This document shows, one piece after another, positions 35,685 to 44,784 of a stretch of DNA of 64,000 nucleotides. The stretch comes from Synechococcus sp. MVIR-18-1 (GTDB lineage: Bacteria; Cyanobacteriota; Cyanobacteriia; PCC-6307; Cyanobiaceae), in NCBI RefSeq assembly GCF_014279835.1, contig NZ_CP047942.1, forward strand, positions 1,674,001 through 1,738,000, written 5' to 3'. The position numbers and the translations under genes are program-made. Position 1 is the stretch's first letter, and every line of letters begins with the position of its first letter. The notes beneath the pieces are model-generated. The model searched no databases and had not been told where the DNA came from. It saw nothing but the letters and a program-made list of their open reading frames with translations.

Positions 35685-36040
35685 CGTCCAAACAAGTTCT
35701 TCACAGCACCAAGCAGGCTGTTTGAACCCTTACCAACGCCTTCGTCAGGGCGAGTCTTGATGGTGACATCGCCATTCACACTTGTGCGGCAGCTCAGGCG
35801 ATAATTTGCGGGGCGATCCGAGAGATAAACCTCTTCAACATCGCTACGGGGGGAGAGGTTCTGGGCTCCTTCAAGAACCTCGATCACGCAGGTTCCGCAC
35901 TGGCCAACCCCGCCACAATTATTGAGGTTGTTCAGACCTTTGTATGGGTTGATCCCAGATGACAGGGCTGCTTTGCGTAAATTCGCTCCTTCGATGCAAC
36001 CGACCTGTTGGCCTTCCTGCTCAAAACGGATGGTGGGCAC
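35681..36040 (-). CDS. 2Fe-2S ferredoxin-domain protein
   Basis: 119 residues. It has the beta-grasp ferredoxin pattern with NNCGGVGQCGTCVIEVLEG (C-x5-C-x2-C) and the fourth ligand in YRLSCRTSVNG. The C-x5-C spacing differs from plant-type PetF (C-x4-C-x2-C), so it is a separate, bacterial CGGxGxCGxC-type electron carrier. A low-complexity C-terminal tail ends in LFGR. Its stop overlaps the ArsC-like start by four bases, suggesting a coupled redox pair. It may deliver electrons to a small oxidoreductase; the partner is not evident. Confidence 0.87.
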   Translation of the reverse strand: MPTIRFEQEGQQVGCIEGANLRKAALSSGINPYKGLNNLNNCGGVGQCGTCVIEVLEGAQNLSPRSDVEEVYLSDRPANYRLSCRTSVNGDVTIKTRPDEGVGKGSNSLLGAVKNLFGR

Positions 36041-36146
36041 GGGTCGTTCACAATCTAGGCGCGAACCAACTTACAAGAAGTAAGGCCTCAATAGCGCCCC
36101 AATCACAGATCTTGCCCAGAAAAGCTGGATTCAGCTCCATGAGGCC

Positions 36147-36659
36147 TTAACCACCGGCCGCTCGAACGCATGCCTCCAACAGGGGAGCAACGGCATCAGA
36201 GTCACGCCAACCTCCAATCGAAATGACGCGACCATCCATATTTTTGTAAGTACGGAAAAACTCAGCCACATCCTCAAGCTGGCTGGGTGCAATTTGTTGG
36301 ATGCTCTTAATCCCTGCTTGCCGCGGGTCAGCAACCGGAACACAAAGAATCTTGCCGTCGTAATGCCCCGTGTCGTCCATGTCGAGCACCCCGATCGGCC
36401 TGGCTTTGATCAAACATCCCGCAAAGGTAGGTTCCGCCATGATCACCATGGCATCGAGAGGTGAGCCGTCCTCGGCAAGCGTATTGGGAACAAATCCGTA
36501 ATCAAAGGGATATCGAATCGAAGGGTGAAGCACACGGTCCAGTGCCATCACGCCAACGTCTTCTGAAAACTCATATTTGTTGCAACTACCCGCTGGAATC
36601 TCAACGATCAGATTGAGTAGCCCCGGAGAGGGAGAAGGAGGCAGGGACCTCAGATCCAT
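36147..36659 (-). CDS. ppa: Inorganic pyrophosphatase (family I), first copy, with altered metal-site motif
   Basis: 170 residues. It opens MDLRSLPPSPSPGLLNLIVE and has NKYEF, LDRVL, RYPFDYGFVPNT, HYDGKILCVPV and FFRTYKN, all family I landmarks. The signature DGDPxD is DGSPLD here: the middle Asp (E. coli D67) is Ser66. Related cyanobacterial Ppa proteins, as I recall them, keep the Asp. It may be less active, use a different metal balance, or have a different role. A second gene with an intact motif is at 54592-55179. A small membrane protein gene overlaps its start by 59 bases. Confidence 0.92.
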   Translation of the reverse strand: MDLRSLPPSPSPGLLNLIVEIPAGSCNKYEFSEDVGVMALDRVLHPSIRYPFDYGFVPNTLAEDGSPLDAMVIMAEPTFAGCLIKARPIGVLDMDDTGHYDGKILCVPVADPRQAGIKSIQQIAPSQLEDVAEFFRTYKNMDGRVISIGGWRDSDAVAPLLEACVRAAGG

Positions 36660-36837
36660 GGCGATCTTGCGCAGTGAGTGGTGTCAAAGAACCCATTGGA
36701 GGGCGATCGGTCAATACAGCCGCCAAGGGAATTCCAAGGCTGGTGCAAGCAAGGATGAACCCTAAAAAGGCAAGTGTTGGAGCAGCAACTTGAAACGAGG
36801 GTTGCTGAGAAAGTTCGCGGGCAGGCTCGGGGTCCAT
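36601..36837 (-). CDS. Small single-helix membrane protein overlapping ppa
   Basis: 78 residues. A hydrophobic helix (FQVAAPTLAFLGFILACTSL) is followed by GIPLAAVLTDRP and a polar tail; I half-recognise this as a small membrane protein found upstream of ppa in marine Synechococcus. The last 59 bases overlap the ppa coding start in another frame, so the true stop may be fixed and the tail variable. Start at 36837 directly precedes a short acidic N-terminus. Function unknown. Confidence 0.5.
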   Translation of the reverse strand: MDPEPARELSQQPSFQVAAPTLAFLGFILACTSLGIPLAAVLTDRPPMGSLTPLTAQDRHGSEVPASFSLSGATQSDR

Positions 36838-36959
36838 TCAGGCAGGATTAAGGACATCCGGGAAGGGTTTTGACCCTGCGCAAACCACACCTAATGGCAT
36901 GAAAAGCTCCGGAAAGGCGTTATCAAAAGGCTAGAGATGATTCTCGCACCATTGCAGCT

Positions 36960-37424
36960 CTAGGCGGCTGGACGTTCTTGTCGATCGCGACGGGCCGCAA
37001 GATCAGACGGTGCTGCAGGAAGGTCTTCAAGGTGCGTTCTGATCTGGCGTAACTCCTCGAGGATGGCGCTTAGAACTTGCTGAGTCGCTGTCGATGGAGA
37101 ATTGAGAACTTCAACTGTGACCTCCTTAATCCTCAATACATCCTTGGCAAAACGCGCCACTTCGTTCGGATGAAACAGAAGAGGATCTTTTTGATCGCTT
37201 CGATATTCGGGATTTAACTTCTTGGGATTAAAAGGAGGATTTAAATTGCGGGAATCAGTATTTGTATAACGATAAACAGATGCTCTGGATCGGTTCAAGG
37301 ATTTTTGAACATCATCGATTGCAACTAACGCATCTGATTGAGCCATCACCGCGTCAACATCTGTTGTGGATAGAGAGGCATCCTCAGCAACAGAAACGGG
37401 ACTTTCGATCGACCTAGGAAACAT
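36960..37424 (-). CDS. Putative DNA-binding protein with helix-turn-helix and helical C-terminus
   Basis: 154 residues. After a ~25-residue polar start there is a segment LVAIDDVQKSLNRSRASVYR, which fits a helix-turn-helix with a recognition helix, followed by basic residues. The C-terminal half is helical (TATQQVLSAILEELRQIRTH) and could be a coiled-coil dimerisation segment. I recognise no named regulator family. It is divergent from proS with a 148-base shared upstream region. No clear target operator can be recognised. Confidence 0.6.
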   Translation of the reverse strand: MFPRSIESPVSVAEDASLSTTDVDAVMAQSDALVAIDDVQKSLNRSRASVYRYTNTDSRNLNPPFNPKKLNPEYRSDQKDPLLFHPNEVARFAKDVLRIKEVTVEVLNSPSTATQQVLSAILEELRQIRTHLEDLPAAPSDLAARRDRQERPAA

Positions 37425-37572
37425 GAGACTGATTTAGGACGCACTGGATTGGGCAGACAGTAGCAGCTGAGAATCAGGATGCCAGCGACGTTCCAGGCGA
37501 TCGGGACACTTCCTTAAGCGACCATTTTCTCGCAGCGATGGTAGCTTCCAATCTCATTCAACACTTATTGCT

Positions 37573-39369
37573 ATGCGCGTCTCCCGCCTGATGCTGGTGA
37601 CGCTGCGGGATGTTCCCGCTGACGCCGAAATCGCTTCGCAACAACTGCTAATTCGTGGCGGGTATATCCGACGCGTTGGCTCAGGAATTTATGCCTATCT
37701 CCCACTGATGTGGAGGGTCCTTCAAAGGGTGATGAGAATCGTCAGGGAGGAGATGAATCAAATTGGTGCACTTGAAACGTTGTTACCTCAACTTCAACCA
37801 GCCGAATTGTGGGAAAAAAGTGGCCGTTGGCAGGGATACACCGCTGGAGAGGGGATCATGTTCCACCTTGAAGATCGCCAGGAACGCTCCCTTGGCCTGG
37901 GTCCCACCCATGAAGAAGTGATCACGGAATTGGCCAGTGATCTACTGAAGTCATATCGCCAGCTCCCAGTCACCCTTTATCAAATTCAAAGCAAATTCAG
38001 GGACGAGATTCGCCCCCGCTTTGGCTTGATGCGGAGCCGCGAATTCATCATGAAAGATGCCTATTCCTTCCATGGAGATGAAGGAGACCTGGCCAGCATG
38101 TACACGCAGATGGAGAGGGCCTACACCCAAGTCTTCCAACGTTGCGGCCTGACGGCTGTCGGAGTTGATGCCGACAGTGGAGCCATCGGCGGCGCCGCAT
38201 CCCAGGAATTCATGGTGACAGCCGATGCAGGAGAAGATTTGATCCTCATCAGTCCTGATGGTGATTACGCAGCCAATCAAGAAAAAGCCGTCTCAATCGC
38301 ACCACCTGCTCTGCCCTTACCCAGCGGGAAATCACAGGTCATTGCCACTCCAGGGCAGCTCACGATTGATGCTCTGTGTTCAGCCCATGCGCTTGATCCC
38401 AGTCAGGTGGTCAAAGTGCTGCTACTCCTCGCCAAGCTTGAGTCCGGCGATGAACAGCCGGTTCTTGTCTGTCTGCGCGGAGACCAGGAACTCAACGAGG
38501 TGAAGCTTGTTAACGCACTCACAAAACAACTCGACAGCCCCGTTCTCGATCTCAACCCGATCAATGCCGAACAACTGAAATATCAAGGACTGGAGCCCTT
38601 CCCGTTTGGCTCCATCGGCCCCGACCTCTCAGATCACCTCCTCGCTGGGGCGCGCAGCTGGCGGAACACGTTCTACAAGCTCGCTGACACAACAGCTGCA
38701 GAGCTCGACCGTTTTGTCTGCGGAGCCAACACAAGCGACGAACACCGTTGGGGCTGCAACTGGTCTGATCTCGGCGCCATCCCCACGATGGATCTCCGTA
38801 ATGCCAGAGCAGGCGATCACTGTGTCCATAGGCCAGAACAGAGCCTCGAAGAACGACGCGGGATCGAGGTGGGACATATTTTTCAGCTTGGCCGCAAGTA
38901 CTCCCAATCGATGGGAGCGCAAATCACCACAAACGAGGGCAAACAGGAGCACCTCTGGATGGGGTGTTACGGCATCGGAATCTCACGACTAGCCCAGGCC
39001 GCCGTTGAGCAGCATCACGATGACGCCGGAATGATCTGGCCGCTCAGCATTGCCCCGTTTCAGGTGATCGTGGTGGTGGCCAATATTCAAGATGAGGTCC
39101 AAATGGCCCTCGGTGAGGAGATTTACAACGAGCTCCGTGCCTCCGGGATCGATGCCCTACTGGACGATCGTGGAGAGCGGGCCGGGGTGAAATTCAAAGA
39201 TGCCGATCTCATCGGCATCCCTTGGAGAGTTGTCGTTGGTCGTGCTGCCGCCGAGGGAAACGTGGAACTGGTGCAACGTTCAAAACGAGACGCCAACGTT
39301 TTAAGCAAGGCCGACGCCATCTCGTCCCTTTTTAAAGCGATCCCAACCGAGCTTCGGGTCCAGCTCTAA
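37573..39369 (+). CDS. proS: Prolyl-tRNA synthetase (bacterial type, with editing insert)
   Basis: 598 residues. Class II motifs are visible: RGGYIRRVGSGIYAYLPLMW at the start, GLGPTHEEVITELASD (motif 1-2 region), FRDEIRPRFGLMRSREFIMKDAYSF (motif 2) and GCYGIGISRLAQAAVEQ (motif 3). The middle ~180 residues form the YbaK-type insertion that edits mischarged Ala-tRNAPro, and the C-terminal anticodon-binding domain follows. It charges tRNAPro with proline. psb27 begins 32 bases after the stop. The divergent HTH-like gene shares the upstream region. Confidence 0.97.
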   Translation: MRVSRLMLVTLRDVPADAEIASQQLLIRGGYIRRVGSGIYAYLPLMWRVLQRVMRIVREEMNQIGALETLLPQLQPAELWEKSGRWQGYTAGEGIMFHLEDRQERSLGLGPTHEEVITELASDLLKSYRQLPVTLYQIQSKFRDEIRPRFGLMRSREFIMKDAYSFHGDEGDLASMYTQMERAYTQVFQRCGLTAVGVDADSGAIGGAASQEFMVTADAGEDLILISPDGDYAANQEKAVSIAPPALPLPSGKSQVIATPGQLTIDALCSAHALDPSQVVKVLLLLAKLESGDEQPVLVCLRGDQELNEVKLVNALTKQLDSPVLDLNPINAEQLKYQGLEPFPFGSIGPDLSDHLLAGARSWRNTFYKLADTTAAELDRFVCGANTSDEHRWGCNWSDLGAIPTMDLRNARAGDHCVHRPEQSLEERRGIEVGHIFQLGRKYSQSMGAQITTNEGKQEHLWMGCYGIGISRLAQAAVEQHHDDAGMIWPLSIAPFQVIVVVANIQDEVQMALGEEIYNELRASGIDALLDDRGERAGVKFKDADLIGIPWRVVVGRAAAEGNVELVQRSKRDANVLSKADAISSLFKAIPTELRVQL

Positions 39370-39401
39370 CCCGCGTAAAGTCCACCAAATTTCCTCCGGT
39401 C

Positions 39402-39824
39402 ATGATCGCCGTACTGAAACGCCTCACTCGCCGTCTAACCAATGTGACCTTGGCCCTTTGCCTTGGGCTTGCTTTGCTCGTGACGGCTTGCGGGAACGAA
39501 TCGTCCACCCTTACCGGGGACTACGTCCAAGACACCGTTGCTGTAGCCCACACCATTCACGACACTTTGGCGTTGCCCCAGGACGCGGCGAATCGCCAAG
39601 AAGCTGAAGGCGAGGCCCGCGACTTGATCACCGAGTACGTCTCTCGTTACAGAGCACGTCCCAAGGTGAACGGCTTGAGTTCATTCACGACCATGCAGAC
39701 CGCACTCAATTCCTTGGCTGGTCACTACAACAATTACACCAACCGTCCCGTTCCCGATGCGCTGAGAGCCAGGATCGACAAGGAATTGGGCAAGGCCGAG
39801 AAAGCAGCAGTTCGCGGCACTTGA
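39402..39824 (+). CDS. psb27: Photosystem II assembly lipoprotein Psb27
   Basis: 140 residues. A signal sequence with lipobox (LALLVTACGNE) is followed by a four-helix bundle with TGDYVQDTVAVAHTIHDTLA, SYVSRYRARPK-like features (YVSRYRARPKVNGLSSFTTM) and LNSLAGHYNNYTNRPVPD, all typical of Psb27. Anchored on the lumenal side of the thylakoid, it binds CP43 and keeps unassembled photosystem II from binding extrinsic proteins before manganese-cluster assembly. It follows proS closely, a location that may simply reflect co-transcription. purA begins 91 bases downstream. Confidence 0.93.
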   Translation: MIAVLKRLTRRLTNVTLALCLGLALLVTACGNESSTLTGDYVQDTVAVAHTIHDTLALPQDAANRQEAEGEARDLITEYVSRYRARPKVNGLSSFTTMQTALNSLAGHYNNYTNRPVPDALRARIDKELGKAEKAAVRGT

Positions 39825-39914
39825 TCACAAAATCGAACAGCACTTTGACCGCAGGCACGACTGTCTGCGAAAGTGCTGGATTGTGCAGAAATGCGGCTTC
39901 GGGCCGCCGATTCT

Positions 39915-41228
39915 TTGGCCAATGTTGTCGTCATCGGTGCTCAATGGGGTGACGAGGGAAAAGGAAAGATCACCGATCTTCTGAGCCGCTCCGCCGATGT
40001 CGTGGTGCGTTATCAGGGAGGCGTTAACGCTGGTCACACCATCGTGGTGGACGGTCGAGTGCTCAAACTCCACCTGATCCCTTCCGGAATCCTCTACCCA
40101 GACACCACGTGCCTGATCGGCTCCGGGACCGTTGTTGATCCCAAGGTGATGCTTGGAGAACTCGACATGCTGATCTCCAACGGGATCGACATTTCAGGCC
40201 TCAAGTTGGCATCGACTGCGCACGTCACGATGCCTTACCACCGCCTCTTGGATCTGGCGATGGAAAAGCAACGAGGTGAACGCAAAATCGGCACCACCGG
40301 CCGCGGCATCGGTCCCACTTACGCAGACAAGTCTCAGCGAAGTGGCATCCGTGTTCTCGACCTGCTCGATGAAGATCGGCTGCGTGATCGGCTTGAAGGC
40401 CCGCTGAGCGAAAAAAATCAACTGCTCGAAACCATCTATGGCGAAAAGCCATTGGATGCTGAAGAAATCATCCGTGAATATCTGGCTTACGGAAAACGAC
40501 TAGCCCCTCATGTGGTGGATTGCACCCGCGCCATCCATGAAGCCGCAAGCGACCGCAAAAATATTCTTTTTGAGGGTGCACAAGGCACTCTGCTCGACCT
40601 CGATCACGGCACCTATCCCTATGTGACCTCCTCCAACCCAGTGTCAGGAGGTGCCTGCATCGGTGCTGGCGTCGGTCCGACCCTGATCGACAGAGTGATT
40701 GGAGTCGCCAAGGCCTACACCACTCGGGTTGGAGAAGGTCCCTTCCCCACAGAACTCTCTGGAAGCTTGAACGACCAGCTGTGTGATCGAGGCGGAGAAT
40801 TTGGAACAACCACGGGCCGCCGTCGCCGCTGTGGCTGGTTTGATGGCGTGATTGGGCGCTACGCCGTTCAAGTCAACGGACTGGACTGCCTTGCGATCAC
40901 CAAGCTCGATGTGCTGGATGAAATGGATGAAATCCAAGTGTCAGTGGCCTACGAGCTTGATGGCGAACGCATCGATTACTTCCCCAGCAGCTCCGAAGAT
41001 TTCGCTCGTTGCAAGCCAATCTTTGAGACCCTCCCTGGTTGGCAATGTTCCACGGCTGAATGCCGTCGACTCGAAGACCTTCCTGCCCCAGCGATGGCTT
41101 ACCTACGCTTCCTAGCCGACCTGATGGACGTGCCGATTGCGATCGTTTCCCTCGGTGCCAGCCGAGACCAAACGATCGTGGTGGAGGATCCGATCCATGG
41201 TCCTAAGCGCGCTCTCCTCAGCGCCTAA
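39915..41228 (+). CDS. purA: Adenylosuccinate synthetase
   Basis: 437 residues from a TTG at 39915, giving [20 protein letters not shown], the invariant N-terminus. The frame is open to 39873 but those 14 residues are not family-like. It has the GTP loop [54 protein letters not shown] and [13 protein letters not shown]. It joins IMP and aspartate with GTP to form adenylosuccinate. A TTG start in such a conserved gene is noteworthy but well supported by the alignment to the family start. The PfkB kinase gene follows after 74 bases. Confidence 0.97.
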   Translation: MANVVVIGAQWGDEGKGKITDLLSRSADVVVRYQGGVNAGHTIVVDGRVLKLHLIPSGILYPDTTCLIGSGTVVDPKVMLGELDMLISNGIDISGLKLASTAHVTMPYHRLLDLAMEKQRGERKIGTTGRGIGPTYADKSQRSGIRVLDLLDEDRLRDRLEGPLSEKNQLLETIYGEKPLDAEEIIREYLAYGKRLAPHVVDCTRAIHEAASDRKNILFEGAQGTLLDLDHGTYPYVTSSNPVSGGACIGAGVGPTLIDRVIGVAKAYTTRVGEGPFPTELSGSLNDQLCDRGGEFGTTTGRRRRCGWFDGVIGRYAVQVNGLDCLAITKLDVLDEMDEIQVSVAYELDGERIDYFPSSSEDFARCKPIFETLPGWQCSTAECRRLEDLPAPAMAYLRFLADLMDVPIAIVSLGASRDQTIVVEDPIHGPKRALLSA

Positions 41229-41302
41229 GCGCACTCGCATCGCCCCCTCAGAGCAGCGATCCAACGAACAGCCATACTTTCGCTGTATTAACGACAGCAG
41301 AG

Positions 41303-42316
41303 ATGTCCTCCACTCCCCGGTTCAGCACTGCAAGTTCTCTCGACGTGGTGGGCATCGGTAACGCCATCGTCGACGTGTTGGTTCAAACCGAGGACCAGTT
41401 TCTGAGCGATCACAACCTCAGCAAGGGCAGCATGGCCCTTGTGGATGAAGACCAAGCCAAAAGCCTCTACGAAGCCAGCGGTCCAGGTCTCGAAACCTCC
41501 GGAGGTTCAGCTGCAAACACACTGGCTGGCCTCGCTCAACTCGGAAGCAAGGCCGGTTTCATTGGTCGTGTTCGTGACGACCAACTCGGGACCATCTTTA
41601 TCCACGACATCCAGTCTGTTGGGACCCGTTTCGAGACACCGGCTGCCGTGAGCGGTGCGAGCACGGCCCGTTGCCTCATTCTCGTGACCTCGGATGCTGA
41701 ACGCACCATGTGCACCTATCTCGGTGCCTCAACCCAACTGGACCCTGATGATCTTGACCTCTCCATGGTTCGCGACACCAAGGTGCTCTATCTCGAGGGC
41801 TACCTCTGGGACAGTCCTGCAGCAAAAAAGGCCTTCATCACAGCCGCAGAAGCCTGCCGGGAAAGCGGCGGGCAAGTAGCCCTGTCGCTTTCCGATGGCT
41901 TCTGCGTTGACCGTCACCGTGAAAGCTTTCTCGAGCTTGTTGACGGACATGTGGATGTGCTCTTTGCCAACGAGGATGAGATCAAATCTCTGTACGGAGC
42001 AGCTGACTTCGAGAGCGCGCTTGAGCAAGTCAAAGGTCGCTGCAGCGTGGCCGTCTTAACCCGCAGCGCTCAAGGCTCTGTCGTGCTCTGCGGGGATCAG
42101 CGCTGGGAAATCCCCTCCTACAAGCTCGGAGATCTCGTCGACACCACGGGAGCCGGCGATCTCTATGCGGGTGGTTTTCTGCATGGCTACACCCATGACT
42201 TCCCTTTAGACGTCTGCGGCAAAATGGGGTCCATCTGTGCCGGGCAGGTCGTGACCCAATTAGGACCTCGCTCAAAGGTTTCACTGCCTGATCTGATCGC
42301 TAAGCATCTGGATTGA
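41303..42316 (+). CDS. PfkB-family carbohydrate/adenosine kinase
   Basis: 337 residues of ribokinase fold. It has VVGIGNAIVDVLVQTED at the start, the first PfkB motif region GGSAANTLAGLAQLG and the second motif DTTGAGDLYAGGFLHG, whose Asp is the catalytic base. The early GGSAANT and FANEDEIKSLYG resemble adenosine-kinase-like members that act in purine salvage, but ribokinase-type sugars remain possible. Being near purA is compatible with a purine role (inference). It overlaps cutA by 17 bases tail to tail. Confidence 0.9.
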   Translation: MSSTPRFSTASSLDVVGIGNAIVDVLVQTEDQFLSDHNLSKGSMALVDEDQAKSLYEASGPGLETSGGSAANTLAGLAQLGSKAGFIGRVRDDQLGTIFIHDIQSVGTRFETPAAVSGASTARCLILVTSDAERTMCTYLGASTQLDPDDLDLSMVRDTKVLYLEGYLWDSPAAKKAFITAAEACRESGGQVALSLSDGFCVDRHRESFLELVDGHVDVLFANEDEIKSLYGAADFESALEQVKGRCSVAVLTRSAQGSVVLCGDQRWEIPSYKLGDLVDTTGAGDLYAGGFLHGYTHDFPLDVCGKMGSICAGQVVTQLGPRSKVSLPDLIAKHLD

Positions 42317-42632
42317 TCGACGCCGCGGCCCAAGCGCCATAGGCGTGCGATGGCCGAGCCTGCCAGTGAAGAATCTCGGGGTTGTTGTAGCTGTGGAGCG
42401 CCTCAATAGCCCCGAGCACCGCGTTCAAACCGGGTGCCGTGGTCTTGATCAAAAGCTGCACTTCATCGGCACGTTCAACCCGTCCTTCCCAGCGATAGCA
42501 AGACTGAATGGCCTGAAAGCTCACACAAGCGGCGAGCTCACGGCTGATCAGCTGCTCAGCGAGTGCAGAGGCTCTCTGTTGATCAGCCTCGGTGGTTAAG
42601 ACCAACCACAAAGGATCAGGGTGTTGTGCCAT
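42300..42632 (-). CDS. cutA: Divalent-cation tolerance protein CutA
   Basis: 110 residues. The family pattern is clear: ALAEQLISRELAACVSFQAIQSCYRWEGRVE, EVQLLIKTT and SYNNPEILHWQA. CutA1 forms very stable trimers and binds Cu2+ in vitro; its physiological function is unclear. It overlaps the PfkB kinase by 17 bases at the 3' ends and overlaps the upstream cobK stop by 17 bases, so it is packed between two neighbours. No further unusual features. Confidence 0.93.
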   Translation of the reverse strand: MAQHPDPLWLVLTTEADQQRASALAEQLISRELAACVSFQAIQSCYRWEGRVERADEVQLLIKTTAPGLNAVLGAIEALHSYNNPEILHWQARPSHAYGAWAAASINPDA

Positions 42633-43431
42633 TCAGATGCGCCAGAAGCTGGCTCACGCTATGCACGACAGGAACTTCAGCAATGGGTGAAGGTCGGCGC
42701 AGGAGCCATAACGCAAACCCCATTTCCATCGAAAGGCTCGCCCAGAGCGCCTCAGTCGCTCCTCCCGACTGCCTACAGACCACGTCTGTGATCGCCCAGC
42801 GCCTGCAAACAGCAGCTTCCAGTGCACCTGGCTGGGGACCCTGAAGTGGTCGCACCACCGCTAGGTGTTCTGGTGGAACGCCTGCTGCCGCTGCCTTCAT
42901 GAGAGACATTGGCGAAGGAAGAACTCGGGCAAACACTGTGGCCCCTGCGTCACGAGCGACCTGCGCTGCTTCAACCAACTGGCGGGCACCAAGGGCCAGG
43001 AGAAGTCGTCGTCCCGATAGGCCGTGATCAGCAAGGTCAGCCATGGAGCCGAGTACAACCGCCTTGCCCGAGGCCTCCATCCGCCGTTCGAATCGCACCA
43101 ACCCCTGGCCCGAGACCTTGCAAGCCTGGTTCAACTGGTCACTGATCCTCAGCGCAAACGGGTGCGTGGCATCCACAACCCAATCCACAGGAATCGTCTG
43201 CAGCCATTGAGAAATTCCCTGTGAACCACCCAGAGCACCCACGTGGATCTCGTCCACATCCATTCCTCGATAGGGATGGGCCGCCATGGCGCCCACGACG
43301 CTGACATGGACATGCCATCCCTGCGAGATCAAAGCCTCAGCTAAGTGCGGGCCATCACCCGTCCCTGCCAGCAACCAGACAGTCCCCTGGCGATTCTCCT
43401 GTCGGTGCATCAGGATGGCGCTCACTGTCAT
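42616..43431 (-). CDS. cobK: Precorrin-6A reductase
   Basis: 271 residues (43410 is an alternative start). It opens with VWLLAGTGDGPHLAEALISQG, the GTxxG nucleotide-binding start of CobK/CbiJ, and contains DATHPFALRISDQLNQAC, the hallmark DATHPFA, plus VFARVLPSP and ALGARQLVEAA. It reduces precorrin-6A with NADPH during cobalamin (pseudocobalamin) synthesis. It is separated from the other corrin gene in the window (cobO at 20500). ssb lies 8 bases away and is divergent, so the two start codons share a tiny promoter space. Confidence 0.93.
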   Translation of the reverse strand: MTVSAILMHRQENRQGTVWLLAGTGDGPHLAEALISQGWHVHVSVVGAMAAHPYRGMDVDEIHVGALGGSQGISQWLQTIPVDWVVDATHPFALRISDQLNQACKVSGQGLVRFERRMEASGKAVVLGSMADLADHGLSGRRLLLALGARQLVEAAQVARDAGATVFARVLPSPMSLMKAAAAGVPPEHLAVVRPLQGPQPGALEAAVCRRWAITDVVCRQSGGATEALWASLSMEMGFALWLLRRPSPIAEVPVVHSVSQLLAHLNGTTP

Positions 43432-43439
43432 AGCTGAGA

Positions 43440-43934
43440 ATGAACCACTGCGTGCTCGAGGTGGATGTCCTTCAAGCTCCCACCCTGCGATACACCCAAG
43501 ACAATCAAACGCCCATTGCTGAGATGGACGTGTCCTTCGATGCCCTCAGGCCCGATGACCCCAAAGGGCAGTTGAAAGTGGTGGGATGGGGCAACCTCGC
43601 TCAAGACCTTCAAAACCGAGTGCAGGTCGGGCAACGTCTCGTCATTGAAGGCCGACTGCGTATGAATACTGTTCCCCGTCAAGACGGCACGAAAGAGAAA
43701 AAAGCTGAGTTCACCCTTTCGCGGCTGCATTCAGTAGGCGCGGCTGGATCCACGACAGCATCAAGCCAAGGCCAGCCCCCTGCCGCAGCGCGCACAGCTC
43801 CAGCTCGACCCGTACCAGCTCAAATGCCTCAGTCCTCCGAATCAGCGGGCAAGCCAGCGCCGGCCGGCCAGGATTCAGCGGCTCAGTGGAACACCTCTCC
43901 CCTCGTTCCCGAGACCGACGACATTCCCTTTTAA
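43440..43934 (+). CDS. ssb: Single-stranded-DNA-binding protein
   Basis: 164 residues. The OB-fold core includes EVDVLQAPTLRYTQDNQTPI, VVGWGNLAQDLQNRVQVGQR and LVIEGRLRMNTVPRQDGTKE. A Gly/Ala/Pro/Gln-rich flexible linker follows (about 100-150). The C-terminal tip is TDDIPF, the acidic motif that binds repair and replication partners such as PriA (also encoded in the window, 46753-49032). The N-terminal MNHCVLEVDV lacks the classic MNSVNLVGRL, as is common in picocyanobacteria. It is divergent from cobK. Confidence 0.92.
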   Translation: MNHCVLEVDVLQAPTLRYTQDNQTPIAEMDVSFDALRPDDPKGQLKVVGWGNLAQDLQNRVQVGQRLVIEGRLRMNTVPRQDGTKEKKAEFTLSRLHSVGAAGSTTASSQGQPPAAARTAPARPVPAQMPQSSESAGKPAPAGQDSAAQWNTSPLVPETDDIPF

Positions 43935-43955
43935 GACCAAGGGGCTGCAAAGTTT

Positions 43956-44150
43956 TCACTGACTTTTGTCAGAACATTGCTCTGCAGCACGCAACAGCAG
44001 CTGACCGAGCTCTCGCTCGAGAGCCGCTAAATCCAGTCTTAACTCTGGCCAGCGGCCGCGATCAATTTGTTCGAGCAACCACGCACGATCGGCCTCCAGC
44101 TGAGCAATCAGCTCTCGGCTATCTACAGGCTGCACGGAGGGGATGTTCAT
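43956..44150 (-). CDS. Small acidic helical protein, unknown
   Basis: 64 residues. Most of the sequence is predicted helix with charged spacing (LIAQLEADRAWLLEQIDRGR; LDLAALERELGQLLLRAA), rather like a coiled coil. It occupies the gap between ssb and the DUF2854 gene and is antisense to neither. Its presence is supported by coding-like composition and a full frame with an ATG start, but it is short and I do not recognise a family. Confidence 0.5.
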   Translation of the reverse strand: MNIPSVQPVDSRELIAQLEADRAWLLEQIDRGRWPELRLDLAALERELGQLLLRAAEQCSDKSQ

Positions 44151-44217
44151 GTTTATTGGACTTCTCCACCCATCCTGCAGCCCTCTTGGTCACAATGGCT
44201 TCAATGCACGGGCCCCC

Positions 44218-44784
44218 ATGAACGAGCTCATTTCGCCCGGAAGTCTGATCACCATCGCTGGCGGTGTCCTCACCGTGGTTGGTGCACTGGCCTACGGAGC
44301 TGGCAATGCCAATCTCAGCTTGCCCACCATTTTTTATGGAATTCCGATTCTTCTCGGGGGTCTTGCGCTCAAATCCTCAGAACTTCCCCCAGCACGCCGG
44401 GTGACACCCAAAGCAAAATTTCGCGAGGAACGCGAGGCTGCATCTCCTGAACTGGTCAAGCTGCTAAATGACGTCACGCGCTGGCGCTATGGGCAGAAAG
44501 CTCACCTCGAGAGCTCTCTCGAAGCGTTGAAACTCTGGGACGAGGACAAGCCTTCACAGCTGCTGGAAATTGAAGAGATCAGTAGTGAGGGTGGATATGG
44601 CCTCAGAATGCGTTTTGCCTGTGAAGCCGTCGGTCTCGAGCGCTGGCAAGAACGCCGCGAGCGCTTAGGTCGTTTTTTCGCTAAGGGTTTAGAGGCGCAA
44701 ATCCTGCCGTTGGAGAACGATCAACTCGATTTGAAGCTGCTTCCAAAGAGTGACGCCACGACAAGCGAGCATGGAGAGCCCTGA
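44218..44784 (+). CDS. DUF2854 family membrane protein
   Basis: 188 residues from the ATG at 44218 ([20 protein letters not shown]), which directly precedes two hydrophobic helices; the open frame before it starts at 44143. The C-terminal soluble part has [20 protein letters not shown] and a helix [20 protein letters not shown]. This is the cyanobacterial and plastid DUF2854 family of unknown function. The coding end overlaps argB (14 bases to the 44771 start), suggesting coupled translation. A thylakoid location is possible but not shown. Confidence 0.85.
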   Translation: MNELISPGSLITIAGGVLTVVGALAYGAGNANLSLPTIFYGIPILLGGLALKSSELPPARRVTPKAKFREEREAASPELVKLLNDVTRWRYGQKAHLESSLEALKLWDEDKPSQLLEIEEISSEGGYGLRMRFACEAVGLERWQERRERLGRFFAKGLEAQILPLENDQLDLKLLPKSDATTSEHGEP

